The notes under the pieces are model-generated. The model was not told the origin of the DNA. It was given only the letters and a program-made list of their open reading frames with translations, and did no database searches. A DNA stretch of 64,000 nucleotides from G965250275 sp965250275. GTDB lineage: Bacteria; Pseudomonadota; Alphaproteobacteria; Rhodobacterales; Rhodobacteraceae. Both the position numbers and the translations under genes were made by a program. The stretch is taken from contig OZ252297.1 in assembly GCA_965250275.1 (NCBI GenBank), positions 1-64,000 of the forward strand. The letters are read 5' to 3'. Below are positions 8,734 through 17,780 of this stretch, in pieces (positions within the stretch are counted from its first letter, which is position 1; every line of letters begins with the position of its first letter).

Positions 8734-8798
8734 ACCCACTGGACGCCCGCGCCCGCGCCCGTTAGCCACAGGTCATCCGGCAAGTGAGGGAGAGCAGG

Positions 8799-9629
8799 AT
8801 GGAAACGGTTTCTGAAAACGCGTCTTTTGGTGGCATTCAAGGCGTCTATCGACATGCGTCCAATGCCTGTCTTTGCGATATGACCTTTGGCTTGTTTCTG
8901 CCTGCCGAAGCGCGGGACGGCCCCGTTCCCGTCCTGTGGTACCTGTCCGGTCTGACCTGCACCCACGAAAACGCAATGACCAAGGCCGGGGCGCAGGGGT
9001 GGGCCGCCGAACAGGGGATTGCGCTCGTTTTCCCGGACACCTCTCCGCGCGGAGAGGATGTAGCCGATGACGACGCCTATGATCTGGGCCAGGGCGCAGG
9101 CTTTTACGTCAATGCCAGCCAGAAACCCTGGGCGCCGCATTTTAACATGTGGGACTATGTTGCCGAGGAACTGCCAGCGCTTCTGGGTGAGCAGTTTGCA
9201 GTTGATCTGGATCGTCAGGCCATTACCGGTCATTCGATGGGCGGACATGGCGCTCTGACGTTGGCGATGAACCTGCCGGGCCGCTTCCGATCCGTTTCGG
9301 CGTTCTCTCCGATCTGCAATCCGACCGGTGCGGATTGGGGGCGCAAGCAATTGGCCGAGTATCTTGGACCGGATGAAAGCAAATGGGCGCGTCACGACGC
9401 GTCGCTGATGATGCGGGAGACGGGTTTCGACGGCCCGGTCCTGATCGACACCGGAAGCACTGACCAGTTCATTGATCTGCTGCGCCCCGAAACACTCGCT
9501 GACGCGATCGCTGCCCGCCGCCAGCAAGCCACGTTTCGTATGCAACCGGGCTATGACCATAGCTATTTCTTTGTGTCGTCCTTCATGGAAGATCACGTGA
9601 CCTTCCACGCCGAGGCACTTTGGGCATGA
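8799..9629 (+). CDS. fghA: S-formylglutathione hydrolase
   Basis: This 276-residue esterase-D family serine hydrolase completes glutathione-dependent formaldehyde oxidation by releasing formate from S-formylglutathione. The nucleophile elbow GHSMGGHGA is near residue 147. The N-terminal LPVLWYLSGLTCTHEN-like segment forms the oxyanion region, and the C-terminal YDHSYFFVSSF contains the catalytic histidine. I chose ATG 8799, preceded by GGGAGAGCAGG, over a GTG at 8784. It works with frmA (3490-4602), which is separated from it by four unrelated genes. The stop overlaps the next ATG. Confidence 0.93.
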   Translation: METVSENASFGGIQGVYRHASNACLCDMTFGLFLPAEARDGPVPVLWYLSGLTCTHENAMTKAGAQGWAAEQGIALVFPDTSPRGEDVADDDAYDLGQGAGFYVNASQKPWAPHFNMWDYVAEELPALLGEQFAVDLDRQAITGHSMGGHGALTLAMNLPGRFRSVSAFSPICNPTGADWGRKQLAEYLGPDESKWARHDASLMMRETGFDGPVLIDTGSTDQFIDLLRPETLADAIAARRQQATFRMQPGYDHSYFFVSSFMEDHVTFHAEALWA

Positions 9630-10084
9630 GCGCCGTTTACGTTGACGCCGACGCTTGCCCGGTGCGGAGCGAGGCTGAACGGGTGGCAACCCGGCATGGG
9701 CTGATGCTCTACGTGGTGTCCAACGGTGGATTGCGACCATCGCCCAGCCCGCTGGTCGAGACCGTCATCGTCGACGCCGATGCCGATGCTGCTGACAAAT
9801 GGATCGCCGACCGGTGCGGGGCCGGTGATGTTGTCGTTACGGCGGATATCCCTCTTGCCGCGCGTTGCATTGACGCCGGGGCCCGTGTTCTGCGCCATTC
9901 GGGAGACACATTCACGCCCGCCAATATCGGTCAGCAACTTGCGATGCGCGATCTGATGGCAGATGTCCGCGCCGCCAATCCGCTTGGAACGGGCGGTGGC
10001 GGCAAGGCCTTCACCAAAGCCGACCGGTCCCGATTTCTCGATGCGCTGGAACGCGAGGTTCGCGCCGCCACTCGGGCGGTGTGA
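9626..10084 (+). CDS. UPF0178 (DUF188) family protein, YaiI-like
   Basis: This 152-residue protein begins MSAVYVDADACPVRSEAERV, the conserved acidic signature of the UPF0178/YaiI family. It continues with the paired aspartates VIVDADADAADKWIADRC and VVTADIPLAARCIDAGARVL. The fold is predicted to be PIN/NYN-nuclease-like, but no activity is established to my knowledge. I chose ATG 9626, which overlaps the fghA stop by four bases; a TTG six bases upstream is less likely. Coupling to fghA suggests co-expression only, not a shared pathway. Confidence 0.88.
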   Translation: MSAVYVDADACPVRSEAERVATRHGLMLYVVSNGGLRPSPSPLVETVIVDADADAADKWIADRCGAGDVVVTADIPLAARCIDAGARVLRHSGDTFTPANIGQQLAMRDLMADVRAANPLGTGGGGKAFTKADRSRFLDALEREVRAATRAV

Positions 10085-10090
10085 CTACTC

Positions 10091-10714
10091 ATGACGACCT
10101 TAAGAGCAGTGGTGTTCGATATCGGCAATGTCCTTGTCGAATGGGACCCGTTCCCATTTTTTGATGCACGGATCGGCCGGCAACGTCGCGAAGCACTCTT
10201 CGCCGCTGTTGATTTGCCGGACATGAACGAGCGGATCGATCTGGGCGCCCCATTCAGTCAGACGGTGCGCGCGATGGCAGAAGCCCATCCGGACTGGCAT
10301 GCGGAGGTGATGCTCTGGCACGATCACTGGATCGAAATGTGCCAGCCCGAAATCCAGCATTCCGTCCGTCTGTTGCGCGCGCTGAAGGCACGCGGGATTC
10401 CGGTCTACTCGCTCAGCAACTTCGGGACCGACACTTACGAATTGGCGTGCAAGCACTACCCGTTTCTGAACGAATTCGACGCAGACTTTATTTCCGGGTA
10501 TCTGGAAGTCATGAAACCCGACCCGCGCATCTACGAAGCGCTGGAGCAAACGACCGGCATCGACCCGTCTGCTTTGCTCTTTACAGATGATCGGCCGGAC
10601 AATGTTGCGGCAGCGCGTGCGCGCGGCTGGACCGCTCATCTGTTTGAAACGCCTCAGAGATGGGCAGACACGCTGGTCTCGCATGGGTTTTTGACGCCAA
10701 AGGAGGCGCAATGA
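10091..10714 (+). CDS. HAD-superfamily hydrolase
   Basis: This 207-residue protein is a haloacid-dehalogenase-type phosphatase. The catalytic motif I is VVFDIGNVLVEWDP, in which the usual DxD is DIG, as in the YihX/epoxide-hydrolase N-domain subgroup. Motif II is YSLSNFGTD, motif III is the lysine in EVMKPDPRIYEAL, and motif IV is LFTDDRPDNVAAA. A helical cap lies between motifs I and II. Family members act on small sugar phosphates or haloacids; the substrate is not predictable. It is six bases downstream of the UPF0178 gene and overlaps the next start by four bases. Confidence 0.87.
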   Translation: MTTLRAVVFDIGNVLVEWDPFPFFDARIGRQRREALFAAVDLPDMNERIDLGAPFSQTVRAMAEAHPDWHAEVMLWHDHWIEMCQPEIQHSVRLLRALKARGIPVYSLSNFGTDTYELACKHYPFLNEFDADFISGYLEVMKPDPRIYEALEQTTGIDPSALLFTDDRPDNVAAARARGWTAHLFETPQRWADTLVSHGFLTPKEAQ

Positions 10715-11628
10715 CCCTGCCATTCATCTCCTTTGCCGATGGCGAGACGCTGCTGCAGTGGTTGCCCCTGACCGAAGCCCTGGCGCGCGGCCATGACCTT
10801 CCAAAGGCAGAAATCGGTGACACGTTCCTCTATCGTGATCCCGATACGCTGCTGTCACGCGCGGCATGGATTGACGGGCTGGGTATGGCGGTCAAAACGG
10901 CAACGGTGTTTCCGGGCAACCCTTCGAACGAGAAACCAATGATCAACGGCGCTGTCTGCCTTTTCTCTGATGCAGACGGGACGATGGAAGCGCTCATTGA
11001 CTTTCACTTGATCACCAAATGGAAAACCGCGGGCGACAGCCTTCTTGCTGCGCGCCGACTGGCCCGCGATGACAGCAAGTCCATTCTGATCGTTGGCGCG
11101 GGGACGGTTGGCAGCTCTTTGTGTGATGCATTTGGCGCAGGCTTCCCCGATGCCAGCATCTCCGTCTGGAACCGGACACCTGCCAAGGTCTCGGAACTCT
11201 TGGACAGCCACCCGCATGTGCGACACGCACCCGATCTGGAAAGTGCTGTACGGTCCGCTGACATTATTGTCAGCGCCACCATGTCTTCAGAGCCCGTCAT
11301 TCGTGGAGATTGGCTGCAGCCCGGCCAGCATTTGAACTTGATCGGCGCCTATCGTCCTGACATGCGCGAGACTGATGATCTGGCGCTTCAAAAGTCCCGG
11401 ATCTTCGTGGACAGTTTCGACACTACGGTCGGGCACATTGGCGAAATCAGCATTCCTCTGGAAAGCGGTGCCATCGCACGTGAGGACCTGGTCGCCGATT
11501 TCTATGACCTAGGCCGGGTCACGCGCCTTAGTCCGGACGAGATCACCGTGTTTAAGAATGGAGGCGGGGCACATCTGGATTTGATGACATCACGTCACGT
11601 CCTCGAGCTTTGGAAGACTTCGCAGTGA
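10711..11628 (+). CDS. Ornithine cyclodeaminase / mu-crystallin family protein
   Basis: This 305-residue protein has the N-terminal substrate domain with AVKTATVFPGNP and FHLITKWKTAGDSLLAA, then a Rossmann domain with the NAD-binding motif ILIVGAGTVGSSLCDAF near residue 130. Members include ornithine cyclodeaminase, alanine dehydrogenase and reductases of cyclic imino acids such as delta-1-pyrroline-2-carboxylate. The KWKTAG segment resembles the reductase-type members, so an imine reductase is as likely as a cyclodeaminase. ATG 10711 has a strong AAAGGAGG ribosome site lying inside the end of the HAD gene. Confidence 0.83.
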   Translation: MTLPFISFADGETLLQWLPLTEALARGHDLPKAEIGDTFLYRDPDTLLSRAAWIDGLGMAVKTATVFPGNPSNEKPMINGAVCLFSDADGTMEALIDFHLITKWKTAGDSLLAARRLARDDSKSILIVGAGTVGSSLCDAFGAGFPDASISVWNRTPAKVSELLDSHPHVRHAPDLESAVRSADIIVSATMSSEPVIRGDWLQPGQHLNLIGAYRPDMRETDDLALQKSRIFVDSFDTTVGHIGEISIPLESGAIAREDLVADFYDLGRVTRLSPDEITVFKNGGGAHLDLMTSRHVLELWKTSQ

Positions 11629-12557
11629 TTTTTTTGATCGTTCTCATCGTTTTGGTGGCGGTGGCCGCGACGCCATTTGTGATCGAACGACGTCGAAAAA
11701 TCATGGATGCAACCGCCCGTCGCGGGGCCGAGGGTGCCTTTGCCCAGCTGTCGCAAGGTGTCACGCATTTCGACTGGATCGGCCCGGTGCGTGGACCCGT
11801 CGCAGTTTGCGTGCACGGCATGAGCACCCCCTCCTTTGTCTGGCGCGGGCTGGCGCGTGGCATGGCGAAACTGGGATATCGGGTGCTGATATATGACCTG
11901 TACGGGCGGGGCTATTCGGATCGCCCGGGCGGCGTTCAGGACGCAAACTTCTTTGTCAGGCAGCTCGACGATCTGATTGCCAACCAGGATGTACCGGACG
12001 ACTTCACGCTGGTCGGGTACTCCATGGGTGGGGCCATTGCGACAGCCTACGCAGCACGAAACCCGACACGTGTTCGACAGTTGATCCTCCTGGCGCCCGC
12101 TGGGTTTGGCATCCTTTCCAAAGGCATGACCTCATTTATCGCAAAGACCCCGGTCATCGGTGACTGGCTGTTTTACGCCTTCTTCCCGAGGAACCACCGC
12201 AAGGGCACGGAAACGGAGCGACATCTGCCCAGTTCCGTCGAACAAGTTGTGGACCGGCAGCAGACGGAGCTGGAGTATCAGGGCTTTGTGCCTGCTGTTT
12301 TGTCGTCATTGCGCGGGTTGATCACCGTCCCGCAGGAAGAGGCGCATCGCGCGATCTATGCCGCTGGTGTCCCGGTGCTGGCGATCTGGGGGCGCGAGGA
12401 CGATGTCATTCCGTCTTCATCGATGGGAACACTTGCGGAATGGAGCCGCGATGCCCGGCAGGATGTGATCGATGGCGCCGGGCATGGTCTGGTCTACACC
12501 CATACACCGGCGGTTCTGGCGTCCATGCGTGATGCCTTGCGCGACGGGCTGGGCTGA
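11625..12557 (+). CDS. Membrane-anchored alpha/beta hydrolase
   Basis: This protein of about 310 residues has an N-terminal membrane anchor (IFLIVLIVLVAVAATPFVI), then a full alpha/beta-hydrolase domain. The oxyanion motif is VCVHGMSTPSFVWRG, the nucleophile elbow VGYSMGGAI, the acid IWGREDDVIP and the histidine GAGHGLVYT. I prefer the GTG at 11625, which makes a GTGA overlap with the preceding stop and has GGAAG about 9 bases upstream; a TTG at 11610 is the alternative. The substrate is unknown; an esterase or lipase acting at the inner membrane is plausible. Confidence 0.82.
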   Translation: MIFLIVLIVLVAVAATPFVIERRRKIMDATARRGAEGAFAQLSQGVTHFDWIGPVRGPVAVCVHGMSTPSFVWRGLARGMAKLGYRVLIYDLYGRGYSDRPGGVQDANFFVRQLDDLIANQDVPDDFTLVGYSMGGAIATAYAARNPTRVRQLILLAPAGFGILSKGMTSFIAKTPVIGDWLFYAFFPRNHRKGTETERHLPSSVEQVVDRQQTELEYQGFVPAVLSSLRGLITVPQEEAHRAIYAAGVPVLAIWGREDDVIPSSSMGTLAEWSRDARQDVIDGAGHGLVYTHTPAVLASMRDALRDGLG

Positions 12558-12598
12558 GCCAGCTTCCCAAGCCTGCGCCGCCACGCTATGCCTGCGAT

Positions 12599-13657
12599 AT
12601 GACAGACTTGCCAACGCTCTACGCGGCAAAGATATCCGATGGCTCTCTCGAAGCCGATGCTGCGCAAGAGGCGGTTCTGCCCGAATTCGAACGCATCCGG
12701 CAAGCGCTGAACATGCCCGTCAAACGTGGTCTGTTCCGAAAGGCTCCTGAGCCGCCCAAGGGGCTTTACCTCTGGGGCGGGGTCGGACGCGGGAAATCGA
12801 TGCTGATGGATCTCTTCGTGGAGACGCTTGGCGACGTCCCTGCCCGACGCGTTCACTTTCATGCGTTCATGCAGGAAATCCATGCCGCGATGCACGAGGC
12901 CCGTAAACGCGGAGTCGATGACGCCATCGCGCCGGTGGCTGCTGACGTCGCTGCAGAGGTGCGGCTGCTGGCCTTTGACGAGATGCAGATCACGGACATC
13001 ACCGACGCCATGATCGTGGGAAGACTGTTCGAGGCCCTGTTTGCTGCCGGGGTTGTGGTGGTCACCACGTCGAACAGGGTCCCGGACGATCTCTACAAGG
13101 ATGGGCTGAACCGCCAGATTTTTCTGCCCTTCATAGATATGATCAAGACCCGCATGGTGGTTTGGGAACTGACCAGTCCAAAGGACTACAGGCAGGACCG
13201 CTTGGAAGGTGCGCAGGTCTATTTCCACCCCGTGGATGCTGCAGCCCGTCAGAAAATCTCGGAAATCTGGGGAGATTTGGCCGGTGGGGCAGCCGGACCT
13301 CTGACACTGAAGGTCAAAGGGCGCGATGTGGTCATACCTGCCTTTCGAAATGGCGTTGCCCGCGCGACGTTTTACGATCTTTGCGGCAAAGCGCTCGGGC
13401 CTGCGGATTACCTCGCTCTGGCTGAAGCCGTCCGCGTACTGGTTCTGGAGGACATCCCGACCCTGTCGCGCTCAAATTTCAACGAAGCCAAACGTTTCGT
13501 CACATTGATCGACGCGCTCTACGAAGCAAGAGTTCGGTTGATCTGTTCCGCCGCGGCGCGTCCAGAGATGCTCTATGTCGAGGGGGAAGGTACATTTGAG
13601 TTTGAGCGCACCGCTTCCCGCCTACGAGAAATGCAGGCCGAAGACTGGGGCAACTAA
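12599..13657 (+). CDS. zapE: Cell division ATPase ZapE (AFG1/LACE1 family)
   Basis: This 352-residue P-loop ATPase has Walker A GLYLWGGVGRGKSMLMDLF near residue 57, the family motif RVHFHAFMQEIHAAMH, and Walker B VRLLAFDEMQITDITDAMI. Later come VVVTTSNRVPDDLYKDGLNR and the YFHPVD and LSRSNFNEAKRFVTLIDALY segments, all standard for ZapE/AFG1. Family members assist division ring constriction in bacteria and mitochondrial protein quality control in eukaryotes. It follows the hydrolase by 41 bases on the same strand and is convergent with the MBL gene. Confidence 0.92.
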   Translation: MTDLPTLYAAKISDGSLEADAAQEAVLPEFERIRQALNMPVKRGLFRKAPEPPKGLYLWGGVGRGKSMLMDLFVETLGDVPARRVHFHAFMQEIHAAMHEARKRGVDDAIAPVAADVAAEVRLLAFDEMQITDITDAMIVGRLFEALFAAGVVVVTTSNRVPDDLYKDGLNRQIFLPFIDMIKTRMVVWELTSPKDYRQDRLEGAQVYFHPVDAAARQKISEIWGDLAGGAAGPLTLKVKGRDVVIPAFRNGVARATFYDLCGKALGPADYLALAEAVRVLVLEDIPTLSRSNFNEAKRFVTLIDALYEARVRLICSAAARPEMLYVEGEGTFEFERTASRLREMQAEDWGN

Positions 13658-13689
13658 GTTGTGACCGCCAGCGAAGCGATCAAACAGGC

Positions 13690-14538
13690 TCATAGGTCGT
13701 TCCAGTCGAACGCGTCGCCCTTCGCCCGCACATGCCCGATGGACGGCAGTGGGAAATGGCTGCCCAGCACCCGCTGACCCTCGCTCGCCGCGCGCCCTAG
13801 GAGCCGTCGCCGCGACGCCTCTGCCAAGGGTTTGTCCACATCATGCCGGAAATTCCAGTTGGGGCAGGTACACTGCACGGTCGAGTGCAGCGCATCGCCC
13901 GTTATCACAACCTCGGTGCCGGCATCCTGGATCAGAATGGAAACATGCCCCGGCGTATGGCCTGGCGTGGGGATCAATGAAACGAAGTCGCCGAGCATGT
14001 GGTCTGGCCCGACAAATTCAACTTGCCCAGCTTCGATAACCGGCAGAACGCTTTCGTTGTAAACCGGCCCGGCCAGCGCACTGAAATGGGCGTTGTCGGT
14101 CGCTTGCATCAGGTACCGTGCATTGGGGAAAGTCGGAGCCCACCGACCATCCTTCAACCGCGTATTCCAGCCAACATGATCCACATGCAGATGGGTGCAA
14201 AGGACATAGTCCACGCCCTCGGGCTCCACGCCTGCCGCGCGCAACCCCGCCATGAAACGCGCACCCTTGCGCCGCTGCCAGGGCTCGAATGCCGGGTAGG
14301 TCTTGTCGTTTCCGATGCACGCATCGACCAATATGACATGCTGGGGTGTCTTCAGGAGAAACCCTTGAATCGGCAATAAGATCCGGCCGCTCTCCGGACA
14401 CAGCTGCCGCGGCGCATACCCACGCAAGAACTCCAGATCCGCATCTGAAATCTCGTGAAAGAACTCCTGAGGCGCGACATATGCCTCGATGCTCTCGAGG
14501 ATCCGCCAGACTTCGACCGATCCGATGCGCGTCAGCAT
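13690..14538 (-). CDS. MBL-fold metallo-hydrolase
   Basis: This 282-residue metallo-beta-lactamase-fold enzyme has the zinc motif LCTHLHVDHVGWNTRL near residue 120. Downstream metal ligands are in PTPGHTPGHVS, VITGDALHS and the C-terminal GSHFPLPS. The long form with PNARYLM and the THLHVDHVGWN signature is the subgroup related to lactonases and N-acyl-homoserine-lactone-type hydrolases, but the substrate is not assigned. I start it at ATG 14538, with GGGAAG 6-11 bases upstream, rather than at the longer open frame reaching 14613. It is convergent with zapE and lies downstream of folC. Confidence 0.85.
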   Translation of the reverse strand: MLTRIGSVEVWRILESIEAYVAPQEFFHEISDADLEFLRGYAPRQLCPESGRILLPIQGFLLKTPQHVILVDACIGNDKTYPAFEPWQRRKGARFMAGLRAAGVEPEGVDYVLCTHLHVDHVGWNTRLKDGRWAPTFPNARYLMQATDNAHFSALAGPVYNESVLPVIEAGQVEFVGPDHMLGDFVSLIPTPGHTPGHVSILIQDAGTEVVITGDALHSTVQCTCPNWNFRHDVDKPLAEASRRRLLGRAASEGQRVLGSHFPLPSIGHVRAKGDAFDWNDL

Positions 14539-14616
14539 TGCTCTTCCCACCCAGTCATCTTCGGGGCAGTGTAGCGAGCGTCTCAGATTAAGAGAAGCGC
14601 AACAGGCGCCCACCCG

Positions 14617-15891
14617 TCAGCTGTTCTCCCGCAACACGGACCCGGCCAGATAGAGCGACCCGCAAATCAGAATTCGGGCCTGCGGCTGTTCCGCAGAAAT
14701 CCGGGACAGCGCGCCCTGCACAGACTCTTCTATGCGGGCCTTCAGACCGACCTCCCCCGCCAGTTCCGCAGTGCGCTCTGCGGGTAGCGTGTTTGTTTCG
14801 CCGGGGATCGGGAGGGCAACCAACTCGTCAGCGTGCTGAGCCAGCGGTCTGAGGTAGCCTGTCACATCCTTGGTATTCATCATCCCGCAAATCAGGACTG
14901 TCGGGCGCTTTGGCAGATCAGCAAGAATCTGCGCCAGGGCCAGCCCTGCGGCGGGGTTGTGACCACCGTCCAGCCACAGCTCCGCTTCTGGGGCCAAGTC
15001 CACCAGCGGCCCCTGCCGCAGTTTTTGCATGCGCGCGGGCCAGACGGCGTTGGTCACCGCGCTTTCATAAGCTGCCTCGCCGGCCTCAAGACTGCGCAAA
15101 ACCATCAGTGCAGAACCGGCATTCTCGAACTGGTGCAGCCCCGGCAAAGCGGGGGGCGGCAAATCGATTAGCCCGGTTTCGTCCTGGAAAATCAGCCTGC
15201 CGCGTTCTTCAGACACATGCCAGTGCTGCCCGTGGGTCAATAGAGGCGCCCCTTCACGCAAAGCCTTGTCTTCGATCACCTGCAGCGCCGCATCCGCCTG
15301 CGGCCCAACGATGCATGGAACGCCTCGTTTGATGATGCCTGCCTTTTCGCCCGCAATCTGAGAGAGCGTGTCCCCCAGAAAACCCTCATGATCCATGGAA
15401 ACCGGAGTGATCACGGTGCGCGCTGGTTTTGCGATGACGTTTGTGGCGTCGAGGCGCCCGCCGAGCCCGACTTCCAGCAAGGTGTAATCCGCGGAGGTTC
15501 GGGAAAACGCCAGCAGCGCGGCACATGTGGTGATTTCAAAATACGTGATCGGCGCGCCGGCATTGGCATCGTAGCACTCATCCAGCACTGCCGTCAGATC
15601 CGGCTCGGAGATCAGTTTCCCGGCAACGCGGATGCGTTCGTGAAAGCGGGCGAGATGGGGCGAGGTGTAGGCGTGGGTCGTCAGGCCTGCGCCCTCCAGG
15701 CCAGCGCGGATCATGGCCAGGGTCGACCCTTTGCCATTGGTGCCCGCGATGTGAATCACGGGTGGCAAACGATCCTGCGGGTTGCCAAGCGCATCAAGCA
15801 ACCGCCAGACACGATCAAGGGTCAGATCAATGATTTTCGGGTGAAGAGCCATCATCCGCTCGAGGATGACGTCCGAAGACTGCGCCTTCAT
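14617..15891 (-). CDS. folC: Bifunctional folylpolyglutamate synthase / dihydrofolate synthase
   Basis: This 424-residue Mur-ligase-type enzyme adds glutamate to dihydropteroate and folates. The ATP-binding motif HIAGTNGKGSTLAM is near residue 47. Further motifs are TSPHLARFHERIRV, the EVGLGGRLDATNVI segment with metal-binding residues, and PVSMDHEGFLGDTLSQIAGEKAGI. The C-terminal WLDGGHNPAAGLAL completes the family pattern. ATG 15891 overlaps the accD stop by four bases, and the accD-folC order is widely conserved in proteobacteria, so the two are co-transcribed. Confidence 0.95.
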   Translation of the reverse strand: MKAQSSDVILERMMALHPKIIDLTLDRVWRLLDALGNPQDRLPPVIHIAGTNGKGSTLAMIRAGLEGAGLTTHAYTSPHLARFHERIRVAGKLISEPDLTAVLDECYDANAGAPITYFEITTCAALLAFSRTSADYTLLEVGLGGRLDATNVIAKPARTVITPVSMDHEGFLGDTLSQIAGEKAGIIKRGVPCIVGPQADAALQVIEDKALREGAPLLTHGQHWHVSEERGRLIFQDETGLIDLPPPALPGLHQFENAGSALMVLRSLEAGEAAYESAVTNAVWPARMQKLRQGPLVDLAPEAELWLDGGHNPAAGLALAQILADLPKRPTVLICGMMNTKDVTGYLRPLAQHADELVALPIPGETNTLPAERTAELAGEVGLKARIEESVQGALSRISAEQPQARILICGSLYLAGSVLRENS

Positions 15892-16820
15892 GTTTGCTCT
15901 GTTGCCGCCTCAGGTTCGGGGGTTTCACTTTCAGTGGCTTCCGGCGGTGGCAAATCGCCAACAACCGCCGGCGGCAGCCCCAGAAGCATGCGGGTGATCG
16001 TGATCAGTTCCGTCCGCATTTCGGTGCGGGGTGTAACACGGTCCAACATGCCGTGATCCAGCAAGTACTCGGCGCGTTGGAACCCTTCGGGTAGTTTCTC
16101 GCGAATGGTCTGCTCGATCACGCGAGGCCCGGCAAAACAGATCAAGGCGTTGGGCTCAGCGATGTGCACGTCGCCCAGCATCGCATATGAGGCCGTGACG
16201 CCCCCCGTGGTCGGGTGGGTCAGGACCACGATATAGGGTAGCCCCGCCTCCTTGAGCATCTGAACCGCAACAGTCGTGCGCGGCATCTGCATCAAGCTGA
16301 GAATTCCCTCCTGCATCCGGGCACCCCCGGCAGCAGAAAACAGGATCAAGGGGCGCTGCAATTTGATGGCTTCTTCGGCAGCAGCGATGATCGCGTTGCC
16401 GACATACATACCCATGGACCCGCCCATGAAAGAAAAGTCCTGCGCAGCCGCGACGATCGGTGTGCGCCCCATCTCCCCGGCGGCGACCAGCATGGCCTCT
16501 TTCTCACCGGTTCCTTTCTGCGCGGCTTTCATGCGATCGGGATAGCGTTTCTGGTCCCGGAAATGGAGCGGGTCGGCCTTCGGCTCTGGCACGTCGACCT
16601 CAGTGAACACGCCCCCGTCGAACAGCGCTGCGAAACGATTGCGCGGTGTAATCGCCATGTGGTGATTGCAGTTGGTGCAAACGTTCAGGTTATCCGAAAG
16701 CTCCCGATGAAAGAGCATCGTTCCGCAGTTGTCGCATTTCTGCCAGAGGTTCTCGGGTGTCTCCCGGCGCGAAAAAATCGAATTGATACGCGGGCGGACG
16801 TAGTTCGTAATCCAGTTCAT
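15888..16820 (-). CDS. accD: Acetyl-CoA carboxylase carboxyltransferase subunit beta
   Basis: This 310-residue subunit forms the carboxyltransferase with AccA and transfers carboxyl from biotin to acetyl-CoA, the first committed step of fatty-acid synthesis. The N-terminal zinc ribbon has two CxxC pairs (CDNCGTMLF and CTNCNHHM, residues about 29-55). The crotonase-fold core includes FMGGSMGMYVGNAI, SAAGGARMQEGILSLMQM and THPTTGGVTASYAMLGD. The last 20 residues are a low-complexity, proline- and glutamate-rich tail. It is the first gene of the accD-folC pair. Confidence 0.96.
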   Translation of the reverse strand: MNWITNYVRPRINSIFSRRETPENLWQKCDNCGTMLFHRELSDNLNVCTNCNHHMAITPRNRFAALFDGGVFTEVDVPEPKADPLHFRDQKRYPDRMKAAQKGTGEKEAMLVAAGEMGRTPIVAAAQDFSFMGGSMGMYVGNAIIAAAEEAIKLQRPLILFSAAGGARMQEGILSLMQMPRTTVAVQMLKEAGLPYIVVLTHPTTGGVTASYAMLGDVHIAEPNALICFAGPRVIEQTIREKLPEGFQRAEYLLDHGMLDRVTPRTEMRTELITITRMLLGLPPAVVGDLPPPEATESETPEPEAATEQT

Positions 16821-16880
16821 CGCATGTTCCTGCTGGCGCCGGTTCTGCGCTCAGATAAGCGCGTGTGCACAGAATTGCAA

Positions 16881-17780
16881 TCAGCGTCGGATCGCGACAC
16901 GCGCGGCCAACCACGCCACAAACATCCCCGCAAAGTCCACCGGCAAGAGTGCCCGGATCTCCTGTGTGTCTGACATCGAGTACGGCACCGTATAGAGTGC
17001 CAATCCGCTCAGGTTGTCCGGGAGCGCGACAATCAGCAAAGCCGACACGTTGTTCACGAAGTGGATTGCGATGGCGGGGCCCAACGTCCCCGCCCGCGCC
17101 GTGATGTCGGCCATCAACAGACCAAACACCCCCGACCAGAGCGCAATCAACAAGGCGTTGTCCCCGGCCTGCACGGGCAGGTAATGACCCAGAGCAAAGA
17201 TGGCCGACGGGATGACCATCCAGACCCTCGGGCTGGAGAACCGCGCGGCCAGCTGCTGTTGCAGGTAACCACGGAACAGGATTTCCTCGGCACTGGTCTG
17301 AACAAGCACGGCCAACAAGGAGACTGGCAACAGAGCCAGCCAAAATCCGAGCGGCAGGTTGGGTTCCAACGGTTCCGCTATACTGAACGGGGCGAGGACC
17401 AGCAGGACCGCACCAATCACGAAGAGATACCGAAAGACGGACCAGAACTGCATTGCCATCGCCCGCACCGGACCCAGAACCGTGCCAAGCGAACGCGCAT
17501 GGACAAGGCGCACGCCAATTGCGACGGCGGCCGTTACAAATCCAAAGCTCCCCAATATCACGAGCATGGATACCGCGCCCAGACCCGGCGCGGGCTCGCT
17601 CTGAAAGACCGAATTCCAGAAAGTCGGGGCAAGGGTCGACAGACCCACTTGAAACAGCGTGCTCAGTAAAAAGGCCAGACCCGCGATAACAATTGACCCG
17701 ATCACGAGCCGCCACAATGCAGCGCTGGGCCGCGCCGGTGTGATCAGCACCTGATGCGCAGAATATGCCCGCTCAGGCAT
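16881..17780 (-). CDS. CPBP-family intramembrane metalloprotease
   Basis: This 299-residue polytopic protein has about eight membrane segments and the CPBP (CAAX protease / bacteriocin-processing) motifs. These are SAEEILFRGYLQQQL with the catalytic paired glutamates and arginine, FALGHY with a metal-binding histidine, and AIAIHFVNNVSALL with the last histidine and asparagine. I chose ATG 17780, which overlaps the stop of the upstream ABC-like gene by eight bases; the open frame continues to 17897 inside that gene. Coupling to the ABC-like protein suggests joint function at the membrane. The substrate is unknown. Confidence 0.85.
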   Translation of the reverse strand: MPERAYSAHQVLITPARPSAALWRLVIGSIVIAGLAFLLSTLFQVGLSTLAPTFWNSVFQSEPAPGLGAVSMLVILGSFGFVTAAVAIGVRLVHARSLGTVLGPVRAMAMQFWSVFRYLFVIGAVLLVLAPFSIAEPLEPNLPLGFWLALLPVSLLAVLVQTSAEEILFRGYLQQQLAARFSSPRVWMVIPSAIFALGHYLPVQAGDNALLIALWSGVFGLLMADITARAGTLGPAIAIHFVNNVSALLIVALPDNLSGLALYTVPYSMSDTQEIRALLPVDFAGMFVAWLAARVAIRR

